The translations under genes were made by a program, and so were the position numbers. Of a stretch of 64,000 nucleotides of DNA, positions 52,444-61,633 are shown piece by piece (the stretch's first letter is position 1; each line of letters begins with the position of its first letter). The notes below the pieces were generated by a model that was not told where the DNA came from, made no database searches, and was given only the letters and a program-made list of their open reading frames with translations. The stretch is from a virus. The stretch covers positions 51,904-115,903 of the IMG/VR virus record IMGVR_UViG_3300030104_005320; one strand, written 5' to 3'.

Positions 52444-54033
52444 TCAATAATCCGTATTATGGGAACAAGGAGGATTTACTTGGCCTACGTGTTCATTGTT
52501 TTTTCTAAGAGTTGGAAAATCTAACTGGATTGCACCATCTATTTTTTCATTATTTTTTATACGAGATGTTATTTCAGGATTTCTTTTTTCATAATCTCCA
52601 TATAAGATACCGTTCTCGTGGCCAACATGAGATAAAGACTCGTCCTTGTAAATCGGCCATATGAATTCAGTCAACCATTTTTGGTCAACTCCCTTGCGAT
52701 CCTCCTTGTTAAAGCTGGCTATCATTTCTACTACATTTGGAATACCGCCCTTTATGCCCCACATACCCCCAAGGATTGGTATGTCGTGCCAATAGTGGTC
52801 TCTCATGCAGTGTAAAGATTTTTTAGATTGTAGCCACTCGTTAACAGCATGAACTTCTCTCCATAAGATTACTGAATCAGCGTCCCTAAATATTACAATA
52901 TTTGAGTCTTTAGCGGCATAAAATCGCCAAAACATAGAAAGGTTATTTTCTGGTTCTCCTTTCATATATATTAAATTACAACCCATTTCTTCTAAAGAAT
53001 CGCATACATGCCTTGGAACAGAATCCCCTATGTAAAAACGCCACTCCCAATCTGGATATTTATCCCTGCCATATTTGACGCATCTAACGGCACCGTCTGT
53101 GTATAAGGTATCTGATCCATACAAGCTAAATGATATTATCTTGTTATTGCTTTTGTTGATTTTTTTATTTATTATTGTTGAAAGTGTTGGGAAAAACTGC
53201 AACTCATTTAGAATTTTTTTCTTAGCGGCCTTTATGTATGGCAACCTTCTTTCCCACTCGTTGTTTTTTATCGCAGATTTAATTAAGGACAAAGAGTGCT
53301 GCTTGTCATGAACCGTAATTGGTATATATGCTCTAGGATCTATAAACTCGTACAGATTAGGACAGCCCCAGTAAAAGCATAAACATTCAGACAATATTGC
53401 GTCTACTATCTTTTCTGTGAAATAATTTTTTTCAGCAGTATTTTCAGCAGAGTATGTGTACTTATATGGGAATAAACCTTGATCTTTTGTTCTCCATGGA
53501 AGTGGCCCCATTTCTTTACCGGCTGATGGCCAGTGCTCAGGAATCCAAACATTTGCATGACCCCTTCCCCAGACATCCATTTCTATATTTTCACATATAT
53601 GGCAAAGAAGCTCTAGTCTCTGATTATGTCCGGGCAGCCATCTCTCGCCAGACATTACTGTAGAAAGTTTTTTGGTTTTTTTAAGGCTTACTTTTCCCTG
53701 TGTGAGATCAGAGTAGGTTGGAGATATCCACCACTCAACGGGATTTTTATAATGATAAAATAATATCTTGTCTCTATGTGCCTCGACATTTGAAAAAATG
53801 CCGGGAAATTGAGATATGCTATATTTCGGCTCCATCTGTATAACTATAGTTCTTTTGGGTTCTATGTTTTCTTTATCCCAATCTACCCAATTAATAACCA
53901 CAGAGAAATCTTCGTCCTCATCTACTAGCTGTATATCTTTCCAGCCCCCTTTTTCATCGGCCATTTTTTTAAAGTACCCATTAAGATAAGGCTCCTCCTT
54001 GTAATAATTGCCAACTATTTTTACTCTATACAT
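52444..54033 (-). CDS. Fusion: GT10-like fucosyltransferase + GT-A-like domain, 529 aa
   Basis: Residues 1 to about 285 match family GT10. YSAENTAEKNYFTEKIVDAIL (around 195-214) corresponds to the FENS...DYxTEK signature and FYWGCPNLYEFIDPRAYIPI to the closing PVxxG region. Residues about 298-529 are a second domain homologous to the whole protein at 35227 (FSLYGSD, FRDADSV, MRDHYWH, LGGMWG). The GT10 domain likely transfers L-fucose from GDP-fucose, consistent with fcl at 32089. It abuts the GT13-GT7 gene with no gap. Confidence 0.85.
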   Translation of the reverse strand: MYRVKIVGNYYKEEPYLNGYFKKMADEKGGWKDIQLVDEDEDFSVVINWVDWDKENIEPKRTIVIQMEPKYSISQFPGIFSNVEAHRDKILFYHYKNPVEWWISPTYSDLTQGKVSLKKTKKLSTVMSGERWLPGHNQRLELLCHICENIEMDVWGRGHANVWIPEHWPSAGKEMGPLPWRTKDQGLFPYKYTYSAENTAEKNYFTEKIVDAILSECLCFYWGCPNLYEFIDPRAYIPITVHDKQHSLSLIKSAIKNNEWERRLPYIKAAKKKILNELQFFPTLSTIINKKINKSNNKIISFSLYGSDTLYTDGAVRCVKYGRDKYPDWEWRFYIGDSVPRHVCDSLEEMGCNLIYMKGEPENNLSMFWRFYAAKDSNIVIFRDADSVILWREVHAVNEWLQSKKSLHCMRDHYWHDIPILGGMWGIKGGIPNVVEMIASFNKEDRKGVDQKWLTEFIWPIYKDESLSHVGHENGILYGDYEKRNPEITSRIKNNEKIDGAIQLDFPTLRKNNEHVGQVNPPCSHNTDY

Positions 54034-55428
54034 TTATGTTTTAACCCTATTTATAACATAAGATTTATTTTCAATCCTTTCAACAAGTGTATAGTTTAAA
54101 TTTTTCAGGCCATCAGTACTGAAATCATATCGAGAGTGTAACTTTTCTACATTCAAACTGTGAGATTTTTTTGAAGCTTTATCATGATGCATAGACGCAA
54201 ATCTTCCATCTCTTCTTTTCCATGAGATACCTAATGAATCAATTCTTTTTTTCATGTCGTCATCTTCTGCTCCCCATCCCCAATACTCATTTGAGTAACC
54301 ATTTAAAAGATTAAAATGAAACTTATCAAAAAGTGTGACGCCTCCAAATATACCAGCATACGGAAGCTTATAATTAAATTGAGAACAAAACGCAGAAAGG
54401 TGTGTTGGCGTACACGGAAAAGAGTAGTCACAAGACCTGCCTTCTGGAATCAAATCTATATCATGGAAACAAAAATAACAATTCTTATGTTTGTTTAAAT
54501 CGTAACCTATATTCAAAAGCTTGGCACGATTAAATTCATGGTCGTCGTATTGCTCTATAATTTGTATTTCATATTTGATATCCGGATGATAAAAATTCAT
54601 ATGGTCAGAAATACCAGAAACAAAGGACTCGACTTGATGCTCCCTGTTTCTGTAGGGAACAACTACACACATGTTATTAAACTCTTCAGTAGAAAAGTCT
54701 GAAACAAAATATTTAGACTCTGCTATATCTTGTTTTAAATATTTTATGTCAAAAAAATTATAATGATTCTGAACTTCAGGGTTAACGTGCGTGCCCCACG
54801 TTCCAAGATGAGTAGTCCTGCTAACTTCAGGCTGTAGCCATTTCATTCCATGCCATATTATGTGTGCTCTTATTGCAAAATCCCAACCCTTAGTTTTTAA
54901 ATGGTGGTCTTTCCTGTACCAATTAAATTTTAGCTGATCAAACCATCCTCTTTTGTCAAGTATAAATCCTAGTGCCGACCAGTTATATGTATCGACAACA
55001 AATTCTTGAGACTCTTTTTTAGAGTATTCACTAAAAGAATCATAGTTAAAGAGAGAAATTCCCGCATAACCCTTGTAAGAATCTCTATCTAAAGTCATAT
55101 ACCAATCTGCTATCTTAGTAATGTCTGGAGAAACCACTAGGTCTTCTTCTAGATATATATTAACATCAGAAAGCAGGACTTCATAAACATATGAAAGCAA
55201 CTTAAATGGATGGTTTTTAACTCCTTCTTTTTCTTTGGGCACAATAATCTTGTATTGTAGTCCATCCAATATTTTATTTATTGAAGATATCATATCTTCT
55301 AGCAAAGGAGTAGGCTCAACAGATAGTATTATATCCCAACCGTCAAGATCGTTTTTGACCAGAGAAGAAAGTAAATTCTCTAATAACTTTTTTCTGTTGT
55401 GAACAGTTACAGTTATTGTTTTTTTCAT
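54034..55428 (-). CDS. Fusion: GT13 (GnT-I-like) + GT7 (beta-1,4-galactosyltransferase-like), 464 aa
   Basis: Residues 1 to about 245 follow N-acetylglucosaminyltransferase I: YLEEDLVVSPD (EED at 94-96), GWDFAIRAH and QPEVSRTTHLG (around 200-209), with a late FFDIKYLKQD. Residues about 250-464 follow beta4GalT: VVPYRNRE, FNRAKLLNIGY (299-309), HDIDLIP (322-328, the DxD), GIFGGVTLFDKFHF, and NEYWGWGAEDDD (380-391). Both domains keep their metal-site acids. There is no signal anchor, so it acts in the cytoplasm. Order suggests GlcNAc then Gal transfer. It is the first gene of the minus-strand transferase operon. Confidence 0.88.
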   Translation of the reverse strand: MKKTITVTVHNRKKLLENLLSSLVKNDLDGWDIILSVEPTPLLEDMISSINKILDGLQYKIIVPKEKEGVKNHPFKLLSYVYEVLLSDVNIYLEEDLVVSPDITKIADWYMTLDRDSYKGYAGISLFNYDSFSEYSKKESQEFVVDTYNWSALGFILDKRGWFDQLKFNWYRKDHHLKTKGWDFAIRAHIIWHGMKWLQPEVSRTTHLGTWGTHVNPEVQNHYNFFDIKYLKQDIAESKYFVSDFSTEEFNNMCVVVPYRNREHQVESFVSGISDHMNFYHPDIKYEIQIIEQYDDHEFNRAKLLNIGYDLNKHKNCYFCFHDIDLIPEGRSCDYSFPCTPTHLSAFCSQFNYKLPYAGIFGGVTLFDKFHFNLLNGYSNEYWGWGAEDDDMKKRIDSLGISWKRRDGRFASMHHDKASKKSHSLNVEKLHSRYDFSTDGLKNLNYTLVERIENKSYVINRVKT

Positions 55429-55515
55429 CTAAAAAATATCTCAATAGATTGCTGTAGTGATAATAAGCGGAGTCAACCATAATATTATCGACAAAATCAA
55501 CAATCACAACAACAA
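55429..55515 (-). promoter_or_regulatory. Possible promoter region of the minus-strand transferase operon
   Basis: Read on the minus strand, a TTGTGA-like box and TAATAT separated by 16 nt lie upstream of the GT13-GT7 ATG, after an AT-rich hairpin. The boxes are poor matches and the region is AT-rich, so this is tentative. Confidence 0.22.
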
Positions 55516-55536
55516 ATTAACAATAATATTGTTAAT
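55516..55536 (-). terminator. AT-rich hairpin after the tail-type gene
   Basis: ATTAACAATA and its exact reverse complement TATTGTTAAT flank a single A, directly behind the stop codon (55540) of the minus-strand structural gene. The loop would open to a few bases. The following T run is broken (TTTGTTGTTG on the minus strand), so it is a weak terminator or 3'-end stabiliser. Confidence 0.35.
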
Positions 55537-55539
55537 AAT

Positions 55540-56508
55540 TTACAGATATTCTAATGAAAAATACAGCCCGTAGCTCTCCTTAGATCCTGTAGACAGGGGA
55601 GAAGCAGAAAGAGCTACAGACCATGTATGGTGTGTATCAACCCCAGTTCCTCCATAGTTTAGTTGTTTACTTGAAGAGCCGTCGCCAAACTGATGAGCAG
55701 TAGATCCGAAGAAGGTTTGCTGATTACCAGTAGTTTTTAGATACTGGGTCCATTTAGGCCAGACCATTCCGGTTCCACTAACAACTTGATTGTTTTGCAG
55801 ACCTTTTTGCCCAGAGCCCGGAGAGTCGAGAAGAGGGACGATAATTCCAGTTCCTCCTACTGTATCATAAGATCCAGCAACTCCCGCAGTGGCAAGTCTG
55901 GAATCTCCATTGACAACAGAAGAGTTATCGTATCCATTTGTAAAAGTAACAGCAGAGCTATTAACAAAGGAATTAGTAACTAAAGCGTTTGGCCAAGGCT
56001 CTCCCCACCATAAAGCGTCTCCACTTCCTACGGCATTTGAAGTGACAGATGTAGAACCCTGATTGTTAAATGTGCTGCCATTATGATTGACAATTTCTGC
56101 AACTTTAGTGTTCACGCCACTAGCTGGAAAATTTACATTATTTCTATCAAAAATTCTAAGTTGACAATTTTGAGCTTTAACAGCAGATGTATGGCCAAAT
56201 TCGATACCTAAAGTTCCATGCATGGTCTTAACTCCAGAAAGACCAATATTGGTATCGCTACCGGCAAAAGCACCTCCAAGAGTACATCGACCACTAGGGA
56301 ACACGGAAGTAACGTATTTTAAGTTATTTGTAGCATCAGAATTGGTGCTGCCATCAGAGTTTGCAATCGTTGTTACATCTTGATATGAGCCTATTTGAAC
56401 CGATGCTCCAGCGGTAGCACCATAAAAAGCCAAACCAGAACCCGAAAACGTATCAATAGCAGGCGTGCCGTTAGCCTGTTTTAGTAATTGGAACCTTATT
56501 TCTGCCAT
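55540..56508 (-). CDS. Putative virion/tail-fibre structural protein, 322 aa
   Basis: Gly/Ser/Thr/Asn-rich beta protein starting MAEIRFQLLKQANGTPAID. It has no enzyme motif. The C-terminus (KESYGLYFSLEYL) looks like a terminal beta strand of a fibre or decoration protein. A strong AAGGAG ribosome binding site precedes it. It is the last gene of the structural run; receptor-binding function is possible but unproven. Confidence 0.65.
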   Translation of the reverse strand: MAEIRFQLLKQANGTPAIDTFSGSGLAFYGATAGASVQIGSYQDVTTIANSDGSTNSDATNNLKYVTSVFPSGRCTLGGAFAGSDTNIGLSGVKTMHGTLGIEFGHTSAVKAQNCQLRIFDRNNVNFPASGVNTKVAEIVNHNGSTFNNQGSTSVTSNAVGSGDALWWGEPWPNALVTNSFVNSSAVTFTNGYDNSSVVNGDSRLATAGVAGSYDTVGGTGIIVPLLDSPGSGQKGLQNNQVVSGTGMVWPKWTQYLKTTGNQQTFFGSTAHQFGDGSSSKQLNYGGTGVDTHHTWSVALSASPLSTGSKESYGLYFSLEYL

Positions 56509-56565
56509 CTTTTTTCTCCTTGACGTTGGAATTGTTATATATATGTACGCAATTTGCGATAAAAA

Positions 56566-57477
56566 TTAGCAAATACAGCTTGGTAATGAATCGTCTCCAT
56601 CATCCCCGCTTCCTGTTGTTGTATCGTCTGGACATCCAACCCATAAAGGAATCCACTCATAATTAATACGAACACAAACAACAAAAACCAGACCAGCAAC
56701 AGCGGGCTGGGTTAAACTCGGATCTCTATTGTGACAAACTATGGTTTCATCAAGAAGGCAGTTAGAAAGGGTTCCCCCTTCTGTAAAGCCATCTAATCTA
56801 AAAACCTTAAGAATGAAAGTTGTAGGTATGCAGGGGGTCGTGGGTGCCGAGATCGACCCCTCTAAAACCCCGCATAATATCTGAGGTCCACCTTGCCATA
56901 CCTTTCTCTCGTCATCCCATTGTAAATTGACTGGCCCCGTTTTCCACGTAGTTCTGTCTCCCGCTACTCTTTCGTCAAAAGAAAGAGCCTCTTCACCTTC
57001 GGCCCCTATGCTTGGAACGGGTCTGTCTGCTACATCAAATCCAAAACCAGAAAGAATCAGAGGCCCGCGTAAGCTGTTAACTTGAACAGTGCCTACCTCG
57101 CCTCGATCTTTCAGCTTTCTTATATTTAAGTCTCCTTCATCATCGCTCCTAACTGATACCCCATCATTTCCCATCATTTGAAAATCAGTTTCTTTAATCC
57201 AGTTAGAACCGTCATCTCCAAATACTTTAGAGAAATAAGGATTAAGCTCCGCAGCACCCGGACCAACTTGACCAGCACCAAAGCCAAAAGGACCGTCTTC
57301 CGCTTCGCCGCCAGAAGGCTGTTCAAAGCCCGGAGTAGCAGAAGATCCCACCTTTTTTATTTGTATTGGCGAAAATATTTGTTCTTGTGAATTAACACAG
57401 GTTCCGCCCGTGTTAGACGCAAACGTGCTAGCTTGATCTGCTAAAGAACCTTGCGAGCCGGATATGTCGGTGCCCAT
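56566..57477 (-). CDS. Putative virion structural protein, 303 aa
   Basis: The N-terminus is low-complexity (MGTDISGSQGSLADQAS). The centre is a Gly/Glu-rich beta region, and the C-terminus has several cysteines (CIPTTF, CVRINYEWIPLWVGC, LPSCIC). No family recognised. A consensus AGGAGG lies upstream of its ATG. It is part of the tail-gene run. Confidence 0.65.
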   Translation of the reverse strand: MGTDISGSQGSLADQASTFASNTGGTCVNSQEQIFSPIQIKKVGSSATPGFEQPSGGEAEDGPFGFGAGQVGPGAAELNPYFSKVFGDDGSNWIKETDFQMMGNDGVSVRSDDEGDLNIRKLKDRGEVGTVQVNSLRGPLILSGFGFDVADRPVPSIGAEGEEALSFDERVAGDRTTWKTGPVNLQWDDERKVWQGGPQILCGVLEGSISAPTTPCIPTTFILKVFRLDGFTEGGTLSNCLLDETIVCHNRDPSLTQPAVAGLVFVVCVRINYEWIPLWVGCPDDTTTGSGDDGDDSLPSCIC

Positions 57478-57498
57478 AATTTTTCCTCCTTTTTATGT

Positions 57499-60171
57499 CT
57501 ATGCGTGACCACCGGGATCTAATCCGGGTTGGCCAGCATTGCCGCCTCCGGACTTTCCTGTGTTATCAATATTAACATCGGCGTTTCCCTTTAAGCTAAA
57601 CGCGATACCGCTTATATCTGTCCTTGAAAATCTAGCCGCCAATGTGGCAAAGTCAGTTTTTTCAAACTTAATCTTCGGAAATGGTCTTTTCTCTATTCTG
57701 TCCCTGTTTCTTTTTGCTTGTGCAAAACTATTCTTGTTGATTCTTGCTATTCTATCTATGTTATACTTAGCAAGCTTACCAAAGTTTGGCGTCCATGTGT
57801 TAAATTTAAAGGTCGTTTTAATTCCGGAAGTATCAACACTGATATCCATATTAGTCACATAAGGCCCAGAAGAAGCAAATCTTTCTCCTATGTTTCCCTG
57901 TGGTGCCCCAACAACCTCTACCATACCGCTTTCCATTGCTGTCATTTTTGCAGTTCCCATCAAAGCCTGCGTGCGTCCTACCTCCTTAAGAGCATTATAA
58001 GAACCAAAGGTTTCTGGGGTCAGCGATTCATCTACAACAACTTCTGCTTTTCCCCGTAGACTCGTGCCTCCAAGCCAAGGCCCATATCTATGTCTTGTAT
58101 TCTCTTCTGGAATTCCAGCAAACTTCGGAGTAGCCACATCAGGAGGAATAGCAAACTGCAAACTTTGTTTTCCTGATGTTATATATTTGTCGGGAGTTAT
58201 ATTTAGATTGAAAAAGTATTTGGCGAGCACAGTCAATCCAAAGTCAGGGGTCGTAATCGCGTCAAAATATTTAACTTGACCACCAGTCTGGAAGTGAACA
58301 TAAAGCAAATTACTTCCTGAAAATTGAAAGAATTGATCTTTGCCCGGACTGCCTTTTGTAGATACAATAGTACCGGCGGCTGGGCCAAGTCCTATTCCAT
58401 AATCAGATCCTAAATTACTGTAATCATATCCAATCCCGGTCGGAAACGCAGACATCGCTTTAGTTTTACCTTCTCCGTCAAAAAACTCCAAATCTCTGCA
58501 CAGCTTAGTCTCGATAAACGCAGAGTCAGATATTTCGTTAGCTTTCCATACTTGAAACTCTCCCGGAGGGGCGTATAGCAATCTACCAATAGGAACACCA
58601 TTTACAAGGTCGGCAAGAAGAGGAACGACAAATTGTTGGCAGTAAAAATTATTGGCAACGCCAGATACTAATGAAAATATCTCATCAGCCTCCTCGTTTT
58701 TGCTTTTTAATGTTGATTTAAAAGCTGTTTGAAGATTGGTATTTATGAAGTCAAAACAATTAGCTGAACCGCTATTTAGCAACTTAAGAAAATCATTAGC
58801 CACGTCAAACTGTGCGGTCCAAGGGCATCGCAATATGTTATTTTCTCCGTTTGGCTCGACACCGGCAATAGTTTCAAATGTTTTGAATATTTCCCAACAC
58901 TCTTTACCGCCTAAAGCCATTCTGATTTCAAGCAGACTAGCGTAGTAATGCGGCGAGTTAAAATTGTTATTTCTTGTGAGCCTAATTGTTCTACTCCAGT
59001 CTGGCTTGTCGGGGCCAGCCCCAAATAAACTGGCACTAGAACCTTGTACATAATATCCGCTTCTAAGATTAGATGTCAACAATCCTCCATTCTCCATTTT
59101 GCCCCAAACAGGATAACATAAAGAAATAGGCACAAACTGATATCTGTCTCTAGTTGCCCCAACTACCATTTTTTGAGTCACATTATCTGCAAACTCTTGG
59201 CCTACGCTATAACTAATAACATTGCCGCTATCTTTTTCAGACGTTATATATTCTTGTATGGCTCCCGGATTTGGAGGAGCGGCTTTAGATACTATCTTTA
59301 TATTTACTTCGGCACTTTCAATCACTCCCCCTCCGTCATCGTACTGGGATTCGTAGTTCGTCTCATCAAAATCTTTATGTCTAACATCGTAGTAATAATC
59401 AAACTGCAAAGCGTCAGCCAGATCAGAAACAAGACCTTCTATAGAGAGCGTTGGGCCTTTCAATCTATAGCACTCCGGTGCCGAGTAAAAATTAGCCATA
59501 CCGTCAAAACCAGCAAATTTTGCCTCTCCCCATACGGAATCAATTATACTTTTAAGATTAGATATATTTAAATCAAAATCAGTTTCTTCAAACTGAATAG
59601 GGCCGCCAAATCCAGTGTCTCCAAACTCAGCCGAAGACGTATCATAATAAGGGGCTGAAGCTAATTTATCAAGTGCGTACAACAACATATTCACTTTGAG
59701 TCCAGCGGTATTAAAGTGCGAGCTACCAAAGAACCCATCCACATCATTTTCAAAAAATCCAAATATATTGTATACATTGGCTATATCGTCGTAATTAACC
59801 AGAGAGCCAGCGGCATTAGTTGTGGGAGTTTCTAGAGGGTGGAACAGATCGCTCATACCGTTAAACTCGCCTACGATAATCTGAACGCCATCCATCAACT
59901 TAGATGGAGACTCTAATATAACATCGTAAGTTCTTCCGCCGCTTACGCTTTCTTGGTAGGTCCATCTTTGAAAGATTCCGCCATAGTAAAAACTACCATA
60001 CTTAAAATAACAAGCACTTCCAACTGCGGGCAAAGTAATATTAACGCCGTTTTCTGGATCTTCTACTATTTTTAACTGCATACTGCCACCTTGGCCACCC
60101 CATCCAACACTGGTGGACAAACTAGAGACATACGCTCCAAACATTTTTACTGGATTTTGTGCTAGTTCCAT
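57499..60171 (-). CDS. Large tail-associated structural protein, 890 aa (hub/baseplate candidate)
   Basis: A long beta-rich protein starting MELAQNPVKMFGAYVSSLS. It is free of enzymatic motifs and ends in a Gly-rich tail (GKSGGGNAGQPGLDPGG). Position between a tape-measure gene and fibre-like genes, and size, suggest a tail hub or baseplate component. No specific family can be named. Confidence 0.65.
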   Translation of the reverse strand: MELAQNPVKMFGAYVSSLSTSVGWGGQGGSMQLKIVEDPENGVNITLPAVGSACYFKYGSFYYGGIFQRWTYQESVSGGRTYDVILESPSKLMDGVQIIVGEFNGMSDLFHPLETPTTNAAGSLVNYDDIANVYNIFGFFENDVDGFFGSSHFNTAGLKVNMLLYALDKLASAPYYDTSSAEFGDTGFGGPIQFEETDFDLNISNLKSIIDSVWGEAKFAGFDGMANFYSAPECYRLKGPTLSIEGLVSDLADALQFDYYYDVRHKDFDETNYESQYDDGGGVIESAEVNIKIVSKAAPPNPGAIQEYITSEKDSGNVISYSVGQEFADNVTQKMVVGATRDRYQFVPISLCYPVWGKMENGGLLTSNLRSGYYVQGSSASLFGAGPDKPDWSRTIRLTRNNNFNSPHYYASLLEIRMALGGKECWEIFKTFETIAGVEPNGENNILRCPWTAQFDVANDFLKLLNSGSANCFDFINTNLQTAFKSTLKSKNEEADEIFSLVSGVANNFYCQQFVVPLLADLVNGVPIGRLLYAPPGEFQVWKANEISDSAFIETKLCRDLEFFDGEGKTKAMSAFPTGIGYDYSNLGSDYGIGLGPAAGTIVSTKGSPGKDQFFQFSGSNLLYVHFQTGGQVKYFDAITTPDFGLTVLAKYFFNLNITPDKYITSGKQSLQFAIPPDVATPKFAGIPEENTRHRYGPWLGGTSLRGKAEVVVDESLTPETFGSYNALKEVGRTQALMGTAKMTAMESGMVEVVGAPQGNIGERFASSGPYVTNMDISVDTSGIKTTFKFNTWTPNFGKLAKYNIDRIARINKNSFAQAKRNRDRIEKRPFPKIKFEKTDFATLAARFSRTDISGIAFSLKGNADVNIDNTGKSGGGNAGQPGLDPGGHA

Positions 60172-60172
60172 T

Positions 60173-61630
60173 TTAAATGTATACCCATTCTACTGTGAGA
60201 CTGTATGAACCAGTTTTAGGATTCCAAGTCTCGGTTTTGTTTTGTCTTTTGGCGGTAGTAGATGGCTTGTAAGGATTTACATACTCATCACCGTCTGGCT
60301 TTGTTCCTCTTTTGTCCTTCTTTAGAGTTATCTCATAAGTAACAGATCTAGTTTTCTCATTAGTGGTCGCCATATCCTGTATAACCGGCCCATCAGCTTT
60401 GGCTAAAACAGGAATTATTGCCACTATATTATTTCCGCCGTCTTGATTGTTATCTGTAATCTGTAGAGATTCAGTTAGAGCATCTTCGTTTTCTTTTGTT
60501 TCATTGGTGAAGCTTACACTATAGGAGCAAGTACCGGCAGCCTCATTACGGGTTTCGCTTTCTGATATAGCTTCTGCGTTAAGTGTAACACCAGACTCGC
60601 TATTGCAATAACTTGATGCGGTAGTTTTAACCATTGAAAGAGCATCTTCTGCATTAGCAAATTTTTCACTTGGGCTACTATTCCACATACCCTGAATATT
60701 AACATTCAAAGTCACAGTTGAAAAATCGTCTTCAGAATTATTCTCTATACTTAATTCCGCATCAATCATAAAAGGATCGACAGCCAATACCCATGTTTCT
60801 GTTACGCTGTAAGTTCCCGCTGTTAAATTTTGCGAAATGCTTTTTACATAGTTTCTGGGGTCACGAACGGTGCCACGATTCGTTAAACCATCAACGCTCA
60901 CTTTGGTATCAGTGCTTTGAGTACCATTTGCAGAAGAAGGATCGTAAAGTGCGGGACTTAGACCTGTGCCTTGAACCCTAGAATCTACCCACGCTTTTGC
61001 ATACTTATATCCCATTTTTGTAGAGATGTTTGTGTGTCCCGTGGCCGATATGGTGTGAGTTATAGTTATAGGCGAAACAGGCTGGAGTCCTGCGGCTAAA
61101 TTTTTCTTGTGTTGAACCTGATCTTCGCGTGTGCTCTCCCAAGTTTCTTCTATACTTTGAAGATTTTCACTAGGTGCATCGGCAGAATCTCCGCTAGTTG
61201 TCGTACTTGCGTCATACGCTTCAAATGTAAAGGAATATTCTTGGTATTGATTTCCTCCAGATTCTTCACTTTGCTCAGGAAGTTCAACGCTGACAACTCT
61301 GGCGTCAGTAAATGTTAGCGTGCCCGTTCCTCCGTAAGAAATTATTTCCAGAGTTCCAAGTTGTAGCTCCAGACCAAGAATGGTCTTCATGTGGGTGATA
61401 AGATCGGCTTGTCTAGCCCCGGCACTCGTCATTGATCCGGTAGCCATTACAGTACCGGTGACTGTAATATTAAACTTCTTAGACAACGGAATATTATCAG
61501 CTCTAAATCCCTCTGTGCTTATGCCGTAAGTAGGCATTGGGCCGTTAACGTCACCGTTAGAAGCCTGACCAATAACAAAGGCCGCTTGAACTTCGCCCTT
61601 TTGGTTTTTAGGTATAAAAACAACAGCCAT
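60173..61630 (-). CDS. Tail-type structural protein, 485 aa
   Basis: Ser/Thr/Asn/Glu-rich beta protein. The N-terminal part (FNITVTGTVMATGSM, then LELQLGTLEIISYGGTGTLTF) looks like a tail-tube or hub adaptor. The C-terminal half has repeated strand-turn units around SYSVSFTNET and SYSLTVEWVYI. It abuts both neighbours, 1-3 nt apart. Confidence 0.62.
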   Translation of the reverse strand: MAVVFIPKNQKGEVQAAFVIGQASNGDVNGPMPTYGISTEGFRADNIPLSKKFNITVTGTVMATGSMTSAGARQADLITHMKTILGLELQLGTLEIISYGGTGTLTFTDARVVSVELPEQSEESGGNQYQEYSFTFEAYDASTTTSGDSADAPSENLQSIEETWESTREDQVQHKKNLAAGLQPVSPITITHTISATGHTNISTKMGYKYAKAWVDSRVQGTGLSPALYDPSSANGTQSTDTKVSVDGLTNRGTVRDPRNYVKSISQNLTAGTYSVTETWVLAVDPFMIDAELSIENNSEDDFSTVTLNVNIQGMWNSSPSEKFANAEDALSMVKTTASSYCNSESGVTLNAEAISESETRNEAAGTCSYSVSFTNETKENEDALTESLQITDNNQDGGNNIVAIIPVLAKADGPVIQDMATTNEKTRSVTYEITLKKDKRGTKPDGDEYVNPYKPSTTAKRQNKTETWNPKTGSYSLTVEWVYI

Positions 61631-61633
61631 AAT

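Noticed and set aside
55516-55536. AT palindrome as an origin of replication
   Set aside because: It is a single inverted repeat at a gene end, without iterons, DnaA-like boxes or nearby replication genes.
57539-59571. Plus-strand open frames within the 890-aa tail gene
   Set aside because: These are shadows of the minus-strand gene: hydrophobic low-quality translations without start signals.
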